DNA of 64,000 bases from Protopterus annectens (lineage: Eukaryota; Chordata; Ceratodontiformes; Protopteridae): assembly GCF_019279795.1 (NCBI RefSeq), contig NC_056725.1:1747972126-1748036125 (forward strand), written 5' to 3'. Shown here piece after piece: positions 34,370-46,129 of the stretch (the stretch's first letter is position 1; each line of letters opens with the position of its first letter). The translations under genes were made by a program, and so were the position numbers. A model generated the notes under the pieces. It saw only the letters and a program-made list of their open reading frames with translations, searched no databases and had not been told where the DNA came from.

Positions 34370-35640
34370 CGAGGAAAACTCTCCAGCCACTCAAGCATCT
34401 GGGCCACCATTACCAAGGATCACTGGGTTCTAAACATCATGTCTCATGGATACAAATTTTCCTTCCACATACTTCAAACCCCAATAGGGTTCCCAGATCT
34501 ACCACCAAATCAGTGGGTAGAGGCACAAAATGCTCACACTCCAGCAGCTGCTACCCATGCTTTCCAAGGACGCTTGGCTAGCCACCCTAGATCTAAGAGA
34601 GGCCTACCTCCACATTCCTATCAGGGAATCATGCAGGAAATACCTCCGCTTCAGGGCAGGATCTTAACACTTTTCAGTTCTCTGTGCTTTCCTTTGGTTT
34701 ATCTACTGCTCCCAGAGTTTTCACAAAATGTCTGGCTGCAGCCATTGCCTTTTGCAGACAAAGAAATATTCAGATTTGCCCATACTTGGATGACTGCCTA
34801 ATTCAGGCAAACAGCCAGGAGAAGCTCCTTAAGCACCTGGCCTTTGTAAACACCCTACTAACCTCCCTAGGGTATGCACTCAACAAAAAGTAATCCAAAC
34901 AGGTGCCCACACAAAGGATAATTTTCCTGGGAGCAAGTGTGGACACAGCTTCCCATATGGTATACCTTACTCCAGAGAAACAAATTTTCCTGGCAGCCTA
35001 CTTCTCTCAACTAGGCACCAGGCCCCAGCTAACTGCAAGGAAAACCCTGTAAGCTCTAGGGTTCATGGCATCTTGCATACTACTCATTCCATATGCCAGA
35101 CTGCATATGAGGAAACTTCAGTGGTACCTAAAGAGCCTTTGGTGTCAACACTCTCAAGACCTGGAAACTCTTCTACCTATAATTCCTTGCCTCAGAAAAG
35201 ATTTTCTTTGGTGGGCAACAGCATGCTCCCACAACAAGGGGATGCCTTTCTCCCCACCCCACGCCCCCCCTGACCCTCACCACAGATGTTTCAGACTACG
35301 CTTGGGGTGCACACCTGGACGGCAGATGCATTCAGCGCCAGTGGAGCCTAGGGCATATTCCAATCCACATCAGTCAAAAAGAGATGATGGCTTTGCAGCA
35401 AGCCTTGATAGCTTTCAAGCCGCTTCTCTCCCCAGGGGCTCTCCTGATCAAAACATACACCACTGTGATGTGGTACATCAACAGGCAGGGAGGGACTCAC
35501 TCCTACCCTCTATGCAGGCTGGCCATGATCCTTTGGCACACAGTCTCTGCCATGCAACTACATCTGTTAGCACAATTCCTACCAGGCTGTCTCAACTCTT
35601 TGGCAGACCATTTAAGCAGAAATCATTTGGACCCACATGA
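34370..35640 (+). pseudogene. DIRS C reverse transcriptase / RNase H, broken
   Basis: The RT catalytic YLDD is at 34783-34794 (YLDDCLIQANSQEKLLKHL). Upstream, KDHWVLNIMSHGYKFSFH marks the N-terminal part near 34420. Frames change between 34500 and 34680 and again at 34893. The connecting region has MASCILLIPYARLHMRKLQ near 35065. RNase H motifs are QKEMMALQQALIAF (Glu) near 35378, TTVMWYINRQGG near 35460 and LPGCLNSLADHLSRN near 35580, i.e. most catalytic carboxylates are readable. Terminal stop after HLDPHEWQ-type sequence near 35640. Confidence 0.82.
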
Positions 35641-35949
35641 GTGGCAATTCAACAGAAGTATCTTCACCCTAATAATACAGAAATGGGGAACCCCAAAGTT
35701 CGACCTCTTTGCCTCCCACACCAACCATCAGCTCAGCAAATTCTGCACCAGGGAGCATCACTGCATGGCTTGGAAAGTGGATGGGTCCCCTGGGTCAATC
35801 TATCGGTCTATGCCTTTCCTCTCATCCCCAGGGTACTGCTCAAAATAAGAGGGGGAAAACCGAGGACCATTCTCATATCTCCAGACTGGCCTCAGCAGCA
35901 CTGGTACCCCTTGCTGCACAACCTGTCCTCGCTACCCCCATGGCATCTT

Positions 35950-36962
35950 CCTCAGGTTCTGGATGTTATCCATGAGGCCAGATGCCCTAGCACCAGAAAG
36001 TCTTATGCTGATAAAATGCTGATAAATGGAAAAGGTTCTGCACCTGGATCCAGGCTAAGGGAGCCAATATGGCACAGCCCTCCATCCCTCTCATCCTGGA
36101 TTACTTAGCTGACCTACTACATAGTGGCCTCTGTTTGTCCTCTGTAAAAATTCATGCCTCTGCTATTTCTGCTCATTTTCCCACTGAGCAGCCCCTTTTC
36201 TCACGCCCTTTGATAAAACAGTTGTTGACAGGAGCTAGCAACTTGAGGCCACCCAGAAGGGCACCAACATTGGCTTGGGACCTTAACTTTGTATTGGAAA
36301 AGCTCACCCAACCCCCTTTCAAACCAGCTTCGTCTGCAGAGCTAAAATTTCTGTCCTGGAAGACGGCATTCCTTCTGGCCATCACTTAAGCCAGAAGAGT
36401 CTCTGAGCTGCAAGCACCCCATGTCTGTGGAACCCTTCATCATCTTTCATGCAAGCAGGCAGGGTATCCCTCAGAACTAACCCTTCCTTCATGCCCAAGG
36501 TGGTGTCCAGTGTGGCTCTCAACCAATCCATTCATTTGCCCTCCTTTTTTTCTAACCCCCAGAACAGGGGGGAAAGGATTCTTCACTCTTTATATGTGCA
36601 CAGACAGCTCACAGTCTATCTGGGCAGGACTAAATCATTCAGAATTGCTGGTTAGCTTTGCTACAGGAGCAGAAGGCAAAGCCATCTCCAAAAAAAAAAC
36701 ATTTCCAAATGGATGGCACACTGCATCCATTTTTGCTATAAACACCATGGAAAGCCTCCCCCAGGGGGTCAGGACACACTCCACCAGAGCAGCCTCCACC
36801 TTTGCGACTTTCCTCAGAGGACTCCCAACCAGGGACATCCTGGAGGCTGCAACCTCGACATCTGTTCACACTTTTACCAAGCATTACCACCTGCCTCTCT
36901 TTTCCAAACCCAGAGCAGGGTTTGCCTCTGCAGTCTTGCAGGGAATCCTAGCCAGCCCCTAG
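35950..36962 (+). pseudogene. DIRS C tyrosine recombinase, broken
   Basis: Integrates the circular DNA form of the element. N-terminal block LDVIHEARCPSTRKSYADK at about 35956. Core-binding region 36069-36389 (SVKIHASAISAHFPTEQP; RPPRRAPTLAWDLNFVLEKL). Catalytic Arg in ARRVSELQ at about 36391, directly after an in-frame TAA at 36387. HSTR (HxxR) at 36777-36788 and the Tyr in KHYHL at 36885-36887, in the same open frame 36510-36962. Stop at 36960. Two or three frame breaks separate these pieces. Confidence 0.85.
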
Positions 36963-37013
36963 TTTCTTTGACTGCCTCCACCCTTTTCCTCAGCTTTGGG
37001 AATCAACCCAAAT

Positions 37014-37106
37014 GTGATGACTGCAGCAGTGAAACACAAAGAACATAGTACAGTTTTGTACACTTAACATAAATGTAGATGTTCGAGTGTATTCACTGTT
37101 GCAGTC
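37014..37106. repeat. DIRS C internal complementary region
   Basis: The left half (37014-37046) is the reverse complement of the left terminus (32161 onward) and the right half (about 37047-37106) is the reverse complement of the right terminus (37435-37495). This is the template that joins the two ends during DIRS circle formation. Confidence 0.9.
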
Positions 37107-37599
37107 CTGATTCCCCCCTCCATCCCTCTTTCTTCTCTTCTCCTTTTATTACCAATCTAATATGTTGTTCTCCTTTCCTTTCAAGGGACTTATTGGTATT
37201 TATTTTCCACTGGTGGGGTTTATTCCACCAGACCCTGGCCTCCTACTTGGGGGCTTCTGACAGGTTAGGGCAAGAAAAACGGATATAATGGCATCGGCTG
37301 CCTTATTTCATACTACTGATGATCTGACATCAGTCCTGAAGCCACAGCAACCAACACAGAAATACTAAGCCTCTGGTGTTTGGATCAGCCGGGGGCTACT
37401 CTGGCAGGGATAACCCATATGTGATGACTGCAACAGTGAATACACTCGAACATCTACATTTATGGTAAGTGTACACAACTGTACTTTAGAAATTTCCTTG
37501 GCTAAGGCTTTCAGTAGACTGTACACCATATCAACAGCATATAAATCTATAGCACTAGGATGTCATATATTAACTAGTAGCATCAGTGTTGACAGTCTC

Positions 37600-38240
37600 T
37601 AAGTGTATTTGCAAAATGATCCATTGCTGTTACTACCAAAAGGGGAGTAATGCTGCTGCCCATCGTGATGTGTTTCTATGTAATAACGCTTATAAACTAA
37701 CTACCCTGCTTGTTTGTCATCTATACTGGAGGGAGTCAAGCAACATGGTACAAGAATGGGATCCAGATTCCTCAGATTTGAGACCGAGAGGAAGTCAGTT
37801 AAGATTGGAGGAATATAGAGGAGTGAATCATCCCTACTACACGTATAACTCCCAAAGCAGGTCGGAAACAAATTTCAGGTATTAAAACTTGCTCAAAATA
37901 TTTGTTTGCAAAATATGAAATAAGGCATTCTGAATGCTCTAAACGAATTTCTAATTAACAGAAATATCCGATACTGCAGTATATTAACAGAAATATTCAA
38001 AATAACTACAGGAAATGATTGAAATAAAGTGCAAATCACATAAAATGAGTAAAATAAGGGAAACAACAGCATGTTTTTTCTAAGCACTACTTTTTCGCAT
38101 TAATCAAAGCTTATTTGAGTTGTCTGAAGTGCATGAAGTGTTTGTATGTTTGTGCAGTATTACAGTACAGTTATTTTGCAAAATACAGACATTTAAAAGC
38201 ATATTTCGTAAAGTATAGTATTTCGAAGAGTATTGTGCAT
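37600..38240 (+). repeat. Gypsy LTR end plus leader, inverted relative to the rest
   Basis: Reverse-complement match to 45650-46235. It includes an LTR end, a primer-site-like TGGTACAAGAATGGGATCC (37746-37764) and the leader that should precede gag. Instead of gag, it runs head-on into the antisense Gypsy RT at about 38226-38245. Its 5' side is cut near the DIRS C right end. Confidence 0.8.
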
Positions 38241-39675
38241 TTGGCATTAGAGCTGCAACTTCTTCGACTGTACACATTGGATGAAGAGGTCTTTTCAATG
38301 CTTTGTTTAAATCTTGTGGATCAGTACATATTCTGATGTCATCTGAGCTTTTCTTATCATCTACCACCATGAAAGACACCCATTCAGTAGGTTGTTCAGC
38401 TGGACAAATTACACCTTGTTGCACCTTTTTCTGTAGCTCGGCTTTGACTCTGTCATGCATAGCTACTGGAACTTTTAGGGCTGGCCTGACAACTGGGCTA
38501 ACTTCTTGGAGTACACAACTGGAAGCTTGGCTAGTTTGTCTTCGAAAAGATCAATATAGGTAGAGAAAATATACTGAGTGAAATTTGAACAATGGTCTTT
38601 TAAACTAACATGATAGACTCCCTTAATAAATGAAAGCACTCACATTTTCAAACTGTCACTGAGCCCTAATAATGACCGTATGTGCCTTTTGACCACATAA
38701 AATAACAAGTTGTGTTTTCTCCCAGCAGAGCAACACGAAAGTACTACTGAGCCTTTAGTCTGAATCTCTTCACCACCATAAGCAACAAGCTTCACACACT
38801 TTGCCAAATCAAGCTTCTCACCAGCACATACTCAAGCAAATGTTTCTGCAGACATAGCATTGCACTTGAAACCTGTGTCAGCTTTGAACTCTATGGGTTT
38901 TCCATTTACCCGAACAGTACAAAAGACTTCATTCTTTGCCATAAATCTACTGCATTAACTGTTTCATGAAGCACTGACACACCATCAACATAAAAAGTAG
39001 GGTCACGGTTTTCTAATTGATTAACTTGTCTCTTTGCATGTTCCCTTTTAATAAAAGAATGTGTCCTTTTTGATTTGCAAAGCCTTTTGAAATGATTCCA
39101 TTTATTACTTTTGTGACATTGCTGACCAAAAGCTAAACATTTTTCCCCTTTTAGGCTCCTGACTTCCCCCACGCTTACAACAGTTGGCAATAAAACTGGA
39201 TGGGGGGCTCTTTCTTTGAGTTTTCTGACTCTCTCATGTGTCACTGAGACTGTGCGTGCCTGGAACTTGCTGGAAAGCTACAGTGTTTCCCAGGGACTGT
39301 TTCAGGATTTACAGTTGCTGCCATGTGCTTGAGCCTGTTTCTTTTAACCACATGTTGCATACTATCAACATTGGCTTTAGAAGTTACTGGAAGCATGTGT
39401 CTCTCATTTGTAAGCATATTTGTGTGTTTTTCTGTGAGCTCATATATCTGAGAAGTCTCAGTGGCCTTATTCAACTTAAATCACTGTCACGAAGCAAATT
39501 CTTTCTCACAGCATCATCTTTAATACCACACAAAAGTCTGTCTTTTATCAGCTCATACCTTAAATCACCAAATCTGCACATTTTAGCCTTGTTTCTCAAA
39601 TCAGTTATATATGCTGCAAAAGTTTCGCCAGACTTTTGATCCCTTGTGTAAAATAAATGCCTTTCCATTGTAACA
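38226..39675 (-). mobile_element. Ty3/Gypsy retrotransposon: gag 3' part, protease, RT start
   Basis: Reads right to left. The gag core is at 39668-39471 (MERHLFYTRDQKSGETFAAY, then FGDLRYELIKDRLLCGIKD). The Cys finger is at 39150-39080 (CLAFGQQCHKSNKWNHFKRLC-type block, in which one Cys of the usual CHKC pair is Ser). The retropepsin DTG is at 38871-38879 in context KADTGFKCNA. RT fingers are at 38460-38240 (AELQKKVQQGVICPAEQPTE, then RICTDPQDLNKALKRPLHP, EEVAALMPNAQY). It ends abruptly at 38226-38245; palm, RNase H and integrase are missing. Several stops. The 5' part of gag lies at 45236-45542, beyond the inserted DIRS D. Confidence 0.85.
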
Positions 39676-39798
39676 TTCGATGTTCTTCATGTTTCACTGT
39701 TGCAGTCATTACATTTGGGTAATCTACTGGCAGGTTGCCCTCAGTCGGCCTGAATTCCAAAGTCTTGGGTCCTGCGTCAGTTGCTGTCTTCTCTTCCA

Positions 39799-39825
39799 TG
39801 ACGTCAGGTCATCAGGGGTATAAAA
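39799..39825 (+). promoter_or_regulatory. CRE-like palindrome and TATA box in DIRS D left ITR
   Basis: TGACGTCA at 39799-39806 followed 12 bp later by TATAAAA at 39819-39825. The right ITR (near 45052-45080) carries the same pair in reverse, so transcription could start inward from both ends. Confidence 0.65.
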
Positions 39826-39999
39826 CATACAGCCGATGCCATTTTCTTTAGTCTTTCTTGTCGCGCGGTGCCCGAAGCCGAAGCATTTCACAAGTGCCAG
39901 TTGGCCGACTACTGAAATATTCGCGTTTGAGTTTCAGAACCAAAGTCTTCAGTAAAGCTAAGTACTCCATTGGGGAAACTTTTTTCTTGCTTTTTACCG

Positions 40000-41630
40000 A
40001 TGTCAGAAAAAGTTAATTATTGTATTACTTGTGGGAAGCAAATCCCTCCTAAGGATTTTCATTTATACTGTATTCCTTGACTAGGCCCTGACCACAGCTT
40101 GCTTGGCTGTCGGTTTTGTGCTAGATTTAACCAACGCACTATTAAGTGTCAGTATATTCTTGCATCTGAGTATTTTGGCAACAGATTTAACTACCCAGAG
40201 ATGTTGTCAGATAGCAATCCAACTACCGGAGTACATAGAAAACGCAAAGAAAAGGACATAGAAAGGCAGTCAAGATCCAAAATCGATGACGAAGATTCTC
40301 CTAAGGCAGTTGCCGGTTCGTCGGTACTCAGTGAGGCACTTTCGCTGCCCCTGATACCCACTACCTTTGAGTCGCAGGCCTCTACCGACACCCATGTAGA
40401 GTCAGGCATGCCGCAAGATACTCAAGATATTGGACCGACGGATGTATCTCCCTGAGATGGGTCCGGAGCCGCTGAGCAGGCACCAGCTTCTGAGGGTGTA
40501 TTCAGACCTCAACATTTTTACATCAAACCTACGAAAGCTGCAAAACCAAAGGCAAAGACACCTTCTAAAACTAAAAAACAGACACCTGAGCCACATGCAC
40601 AGGCCTCTATGCCTAAAAAACAGATGATCAAAATGGCTGAAGACCTTATTACCTTGATCAGGGGTACCCATCCCCCTCCAGATAAGAGGCCTAGGCAAGA
40701 CACTGATTATGAATCTTCAGATCAGGTTTCTGTTTCTTCTGATTCCTCTTCTGATCAGGAATTATCTTTACCTCCCTATGAGGATTCTGATGCTGAGGAG
40801 TCTATTCCATCTGCATCACCTCCTGAGGATTATTCATTTGGAGAAACCTTGCATACTTTGAGGGAGCATTTTCAGTGGGAGAGTCAAGACTTCTCAGAAT
40901 CAAAAAAAGAGGCACAGGGATTTCCTCCTTCTCCCTCAGCACATGCCTTTAGCCATTCTCCCTGTGTTAGACATTGTGGATGATGGTTTTTCAGAGTCAA
41001 GCTTGACCCCTGACTCTTTACTTCCAGCTCCCAGTAAGCCTGACAGATATTACAGGGTCCCTGACTCTCATAAAGTTTTATTTAGAAACCCTACTGCTGA
41101 TCCTGAAACTATTTCACAGGGTCCAAAGGGAGTTAAGGCCTCAACAGCAAAAAAACCTACCACCTCCGACAGAGATGCCAGGGCACTGGACAGATAGGGA
41201 AAAAAGGTTTATACATCTGCAACCTTGGCAATCAGGGCCTTAAACTATCAATTTAATATGCTTAAGTACCAACAACATGTTATGGGATTGCTGAAACAGA
41301 AAATGATGTTGATTTCAGAATGTGCAGAAAATAAGGAAATGCAGGAATTATTGCATGCACCTGAACAACTTGGAAAGCATACTTTACAATGTGGTTTTGA
41401 TGCTTTAGAGGCCTCCTGCAGGGCCGCAGTTACTGGATCTGTGATTAGGAGGCATGCCTGGTTAAAGGAACAAAGTTGGCCTGATCATGTTAAAGATAAA
41501 TTACTAGATGCACCTTTACAGCATGATTCTCTGTTTGGTATTAAGGCAGAAGAGGTTTTAAAGAAAATGGAAGACAAAGCTAAGTCTATGCAAACTGTTA
41601 AAGATTTTTTTACAAGTGCAGCCACCTAGA
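40000..41630 (+). pseudogene. DIRS D gag-like ORF, few breaks
   Basis: Start ATG at 40000 chosen because it opens a conserved N-terminus shared with copies C (32463) and G (62596). The first 45 residues form a Cys-rich zinc-ribbon-like segment: CITCGK, HLYCIP*LGPDH (the stop TGA at 40078-40080 replaces a Cys) and CRFCARFNQRT. A basic stretch (HRKRKEKDIERQSRSK) follows, then a low-complexity region, an acidic Ser-rich tract (SDQVSVSSDSSSDQ) and the conserved YSFGETLHTLREHFQWES. Then come PDRYYRVPDSHKVLFRNP and KKVYTSATLAIRALNYQF, and C-terminal MEDKAKSMQTVKDFF, ending 41627. Breaks: TGA near 40079, TGA near 40454, a frameshift near 40930 and TAG near 41198. Confidence 0.85.
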
Positions 41631-41869
41631 TTCAGTAGACACTGGCCTACAAAAAATTGGTCCTTTACAGTGTCAGACAGAGCTCAAAGGGGCAAATCCA
41701 GACGCCCTAAGGGTTCCAGGTACCAAGCTCAAGACTCGTACAGGTGAAAGCAATGGGGCACATCCACCTCCAAATCTGGAGGCGATAATGTCAAACCTAC
41801 AGAAAGCAATCCCAATGACTTCCCTCGGCCTACACCAAGCACTTATCTTTTGGCAGCACCCATAGGGGG

Positions 41870-43276
41870 AAAATTAGCACTTTTTGCTCAAAATTGGCAG
41901 TTAATAACCCAGGACAAGTGGGTACTGAACATCGTTTCACAGGGATACAGATTCCATTTCCACACTCTGCCAATGACAAATGGTTAGCCAGAGGCACAGA
42001 AACAGGTTACGTCCCTCATGGATATGGGGGCCATTCAGATAGTACCAGAACAGGAGAAAGGACAAGGTTTTTACTCAAGACTGTTCTTGGTACCCAGAAA
42101 GGACAAGGCCTGGCGGCCAATACTGGATTTATCGATTTTGAACACATACTTGGACATTCCAAAATTCAAAATGCTCACTTTGCAACAGCTTCTGCCCATG
42201 CTGGACATGAATGCTTGGCTGGTGACTTTAGACTTAAAAGAGACATACCTGCATGTCCCAATAAGACAGTCGTGCAAAAGATACCTCAGATTCAAGGCTG
42301 GCTTTTAATGCATTACCAATTCTCTGCACTGCCCTTTGACTTATGTACTGCACCCAGGGTCGTTACAAAGTGCCTGGCACCAGTAATTGCATTTTGCAGA
42401 CGAAGTATTCAAATATATCCTTACTTGGACGACTGTCTCATTCAAGCAGAGAACAAGGACACTCTTCTACGACACCTGGCATTTGTGAAAAGGCTTCTAG
42501 CATGGCTAGGGTACACAATAAACGAAAAGAAATCACAACTGGTACCCTCTCAAAAGATAACATTCCTGGGTGCAAGCTTGCATACAACTGCCCAGATGGC
42601 TTACCTCACGCCAGACAAACAAAGGCAACTGGCTACTTACTTCAAACTGATGGCAACAAAAACCCAGTCTTCTGCAAGACAAATTCTGCAGGCTCTGGAC
42701 TTCATGGCATCCTGCATCTTACGAATTCCATATGCAAGACTGCATATGAGGAAACTTCAATGGTACTTAAAAAGTTTATGGAGTCAGCATTCACACAGTC
42801 TGGAAACAATGATTCCTCTCATCCCCTGCCTGCAACAGGAGTTTCTCCGGTGGGCAAATGCCTGTCACCAAAACATGGGACGGCCCTTCACTCCACCCCC
42901 TGCCAGCCAAACCTTAACAACAGATTATGCCTGGGGGGCCCACATGGCTGGAAGATGCATTCAGGGCATATGGGCACCAAATCAAATACATCTACATATC
43001 AACCAGAAAGAGATGCTCGCCATTCAAAATGCCCTAACAGCATTCCAGGACTTGCTTCATCCAGGACAACTACTGATAAAGACGGACAACACCACAGTCA
43101 TGTGGTATATAAACAAGCAAGGGGGCACACACTCATACCCCCTTTGCAGATTAGCCATGGCACTGTGGGACACAGCTTTGACCTTCCAGATAAATCTTCA
43201 AGCTCAATTCCTGCCAGGCAAACAGAACACTCTGGCAGACGATTTAAGCAGAAACCTTATGGATCCTCACGAGTAG
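41870..43276 (+). pseudogene. DIRS D reverse transcriptase and RNase H, one frameshift
   Basis: RT N-terminal part in one frame: WQLITQDKWVLNIVSQGYR near 41900, an in-frame TAG near 41985, RLFLVPRKDKAWRPILDLS near 42075 and motif A LVTLDLKETYLHVPI near 42217 (Asp as metal ligand). A frameshift at about 42305 moves to the frame that stays open to 43276. That frame has LCTAPRVVTKCLAPV, catalytic YLDD at 42422-42433 and FLGASLHTTAQMAYLTPDK. RNase H follows: LTTDYAWGAHMAG (Asp), NQKEMLAIQNAL (Glu), LLIKTDNTTVMWYIN (Asp) and FLPGKQNTLADDLSRN (Asp). All four RNase H carboxylates are present. RT and RNase H lie in one ORF that overlaps nothing else coding. Confidence 0.9.
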
Positions 43277-43680
43277 AAACTAAATCCACAAGTATTCAGC
43301 ATGATAACAGAGAAATGGAGGAGCCCAGACATAGATCTATTTGCCTCTCCTCAAAATTATCAACTGAAAAGATTCTGCACAAAGACTTATCACAGACAAG
43401 CATGGAAAGTGGACACCCTATCTTTCAGTTGAAAAAAACTGTCAGTTTACGCCTTTCCTCCTCTGCCTCTTCTACCCAAGGTCCTCCTAAAAGTCAGACA
43501 AGAGAAGCCAAAGATGATATTAATTGCTTCGGACTGGCCCCGCTAATACTGGTACACAGTCCTAAGGAACTTTTCTCAATACCCAGCTTGGACCTTGCCT
43601 CAAAGCCCACAATTACTGTCCCAGCAAAACAATCAGATCCTGCCCAATCAACTACATACTCTGAACCTGGCAGCATGGCT

Positions 43681-44722
43681 AATCATGTAATCATACCAAT
43701 GACAACTCTCAGTAAAGCTGTGATGGATGTCATTTTGGAAGCCAGAAGGCCTAGTACTAGAAAATCTTATGCTGACAAATGGAAGAGATTTTGTGTTTGG
43801 AATCAAGCACAAGGAACTGATTCAGCAAAACCACATATTCCTCAGATATTACAATACTTAACTGAGATGCTTGACAAAGGCCTATGTTTCTTATCAATCA
43901 AAATGCATGCCTCTGCCATTTTGGCTCATTACAATACAGAGCCACCAATCTTTTCTCATCCCCTACTAAAGCAGTATCTTAGAGGAGCCAAAAACCAAAG
44001 GCCTCCTAGAAGATCACCATTACCTGCATGGGACCTCAATTATGTGTTGGAAAAGCTCACCCTGTCTCCATTTGAACCAGCCATGATATAACGTTCTTAT
44101 TATGGAAGACAGCCCTGCTACTAGCAATTACTTCAGCAAGAAGAGTTTCAGAGCTACAGGCCTTCATGGCTGTAGAGCCTTTTATCATATTTTTCCCAGA
44201 CAGGGTGTTTCTGAGGACAAATCTTACTTTTATGCCTAAGGTGGTTTCCAGTGTGGCTCTTAACCAAACAATCCATCTGCCAACTTTTTATCCAAATCCG
44301 CAGAACAAAGGGGAGAGAATTCTGTATTCCTTGGATGTACACAGACAGCTAAGATTCTACTTGAGCAGGACAAAAGCTCTAAGAAAAACTGAGCAATTAC
44401 TAGTGTCATGCTGCAGGATCAGAAGGAAAGGCCATCTCAAAGCAGACAGTTTCAAAGTGGATAAGCCACTGCATCCGTTTCTGCTACTCACACCATGGTA
44501 AACCTGTGCTCAAGGTCATTAGGTCTCATTCCACCAGAGCTGCAGCTACTTCAGCAGCCTTTCTCAGAGGAGTACCAACCAAAGACATTCCAGAGGCTGC
44601 TACTTGGAGTTCTGTTCACACCTTTACAAAGCATTACCATTTGCCTCTCTACTCTAAGTCCAGGGCAGGCTTTGCCACTGCAGTGCTGCAGGGCCTTATA
44701 GCCGCCCCTAATGCTGTTTAGC
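43681..44722 (+). pseudogene. DIRS D tyrosine recombinase, broken
   Basis: N-terminal arm: VMDVILEARRPSTRKSYADK near 43725. Core-binding domain KMHASAILAHYNTEPPIF and RPPRRSPLPAWDLNYVLEKL. A frameshift at about 44085 leads to LLLAITSARRVSELQAF (catalytic Arg, near 44133). TFMPKVVSSVALNQTIHLP follows near 44228, then another shift near 44400-44500. The last frame (44506-44721) has HSTRAAATSAAFLRG, with HxxR at 44527-44538, and TKHYHLPLYS, with the nucleophilic Tyr at 44635-44637. The full catalytic set Arg-HxxR-Tyr can be read, but not in one frame. Confidence 0.88.
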
Positions 44723-44762
44723 TTCAGCCTCCCAACCATAGCTTTGGGGTTCTACCCAAATG

Positions 44763-44854
44763 TAATGACTGCAACAGTGAAACATGAAGAACATAGTACA
44801 GTTGTGTACACTTACCATAAATGTAGATGTTCAAGTGTATTCACTGTTGCAGTC
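44763..44854. repeat. DIRS D internal complementary region
   Basis: Left part is complementary to the element's left terminus (39680 onward), right part to its right terminus (45175-45235). Its position just after the recombinase stop is the standard DIRS arrangement. Confidence 0.9.
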
Positions 44855-45235
44855 CAGGTTACCCTCACACCATCCCCCTGTCATTCTACAGTTTATCATT
44901 CCTTCTCTATCTTCTACAACCTATGTGATGTATTTGCTTGTAGACTAAGGTAAAGTTTATATTGATGCATGTTTATAAATATATAATATTGCTACCTTTT
45001 TGGAGGCACCTGACATCGGAGTCAAGAAAAACTAAAGAAAATTAAGTCGGCTGCATGTTTTATACCCCTGATGACCTGACGTCATGGAAGAGAAGACCGC
45101 AACCGACGCAGGACCCAAGACTTTGGAATTCAGGCCGACTGAGTGCAACCTGCCAGCAGATTACCCAAATGTAATGACTGCAACACTGAATACACTCGAA
45201 CATCTACATTTATGGTATGTGTACACAACTGTACT

Positions 45236-46129
45236 TTTGGGGGTTACACATTTCTCTAAATGTACGTTTTAAGCACTCAGGTCCTTCCTGGACTCAGCTG
45301 GTATAACTATGACTGTATTCTCCCTATTCTGCAAAGACAGCAGGTGCATACACAAATGAACGCTCCCTTTCTATGGCTTTTGAATCAGCTAAATTAAGCA
45401 GAATAAATGACTTTGTATTGTCATCTTTATCAGAAAATGCAGCCTGTATGAAAATGTTGTACTCTTGCTCAAACACTCTCCAGTTCTCTGCAGTATTATT
45501 GTCAAACACAAGTGGACCAGGTTTTTGAAATCTGTCTGCCATGGCAACAAATTATGCCCAAACACACTTAAAAATATGTCCCTTGTAATTGTATATGAAC
45601 AAGCTGCTGTATGTGCCTGTAATAACATTCAAATGTACAATAAACTTTTTGAACTACTGTACTTTGCGAAATATGCTTTTGAATGTCTGTATTTTGTGAA
45701 ATAACTGTACTGTAATTCTGCACAAACATGTGAACACTTCATGCACTTCGGATAACTCAAATAGCTTTGATTAATGCAAAAAGGTAGTGCTTAGCAAAAA
45801 CATGCAGTTGTTTCCCTTATTTTATTCATTTTATGCGATTCAGACTTTATTTCAAACATTTTCTATAGTTATTTCAAATACTTCTATTAATATATTGCAG
45901 TATCTAATATTTCTGTTACTTACTTCATTTAGAGCATTCTGAATACCTCTTTTCATATTTTGCGAATAAGAAAAAATTTGAGCAAGTTTTAATATCTGAA
46001 ATTCCTTTCTGACCTGTTTTGCGAGTTATACATACAGTAGGGATAATTCACTCCTGTATATTCCTCCAATCTTAACCAAGTGCCTCTCGGTCTTGAAGCT
46101 AAGGAATCTGGATCCCATTCTGGCACCAT
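45236..46129 (-). mobile_element. Ty3/Gypsy leader and gag N-terminus
   Basis: Gag starts at ATG 45542 (MADRFQKPGPLVFDN, WRVFEQEYNIFIQAA, then SDKDDNTKSFILLNLA). The frame reaches a stop at 45324 and continues in degraded form to REMCNPQK at about 45240, where DIRS D begins. It resumes at 39675 with NVTMERHLF. The leader from 45543 up to the primer site at 46110-46128 (TGGTGCCAGAATGGGATCC on the minus strand) is AT-rich and non-coding. Confidence 0.85.

Larger units (their letters stand above)
32161..37495 (+). mobile_element. DIRS retrotransposon, copy C, full length
   Basis: A 5.3-kb element with the complete DIRS plan: left inverted terminal repeat (from 32161), gag-like ORF, RT/RNase H, tyrosine recombinase, internal complementary region (37014-37106) and right inverted terminal repeat (about 37300-37495). 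The two termini are inverted copies over roughly 170 bp. There is no target duplication, as expected for integration by a tyrosine recombinase. Frames are interrupted by many small indels, so it is older than copy D, yet every domain is present. Confidence 0.92.
39676..45235 (+). mobile_element. DIRS retrotransposon, copy D, full length
   Basis: The best-preserved complete DIRS in the window (5.56 kb). Left ITR about 39680-39862, gag 40000-41630, RT/RNase H 41870-43276, recombinase 43681-44722, internal complementary region 44763-44854 and right ITR about 45020-45235. It is inserted within the antisense Gypsy gag, whose reading frame resumes on the other side. Each ORF holds only a few breaks. 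Confidence 0.95.
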
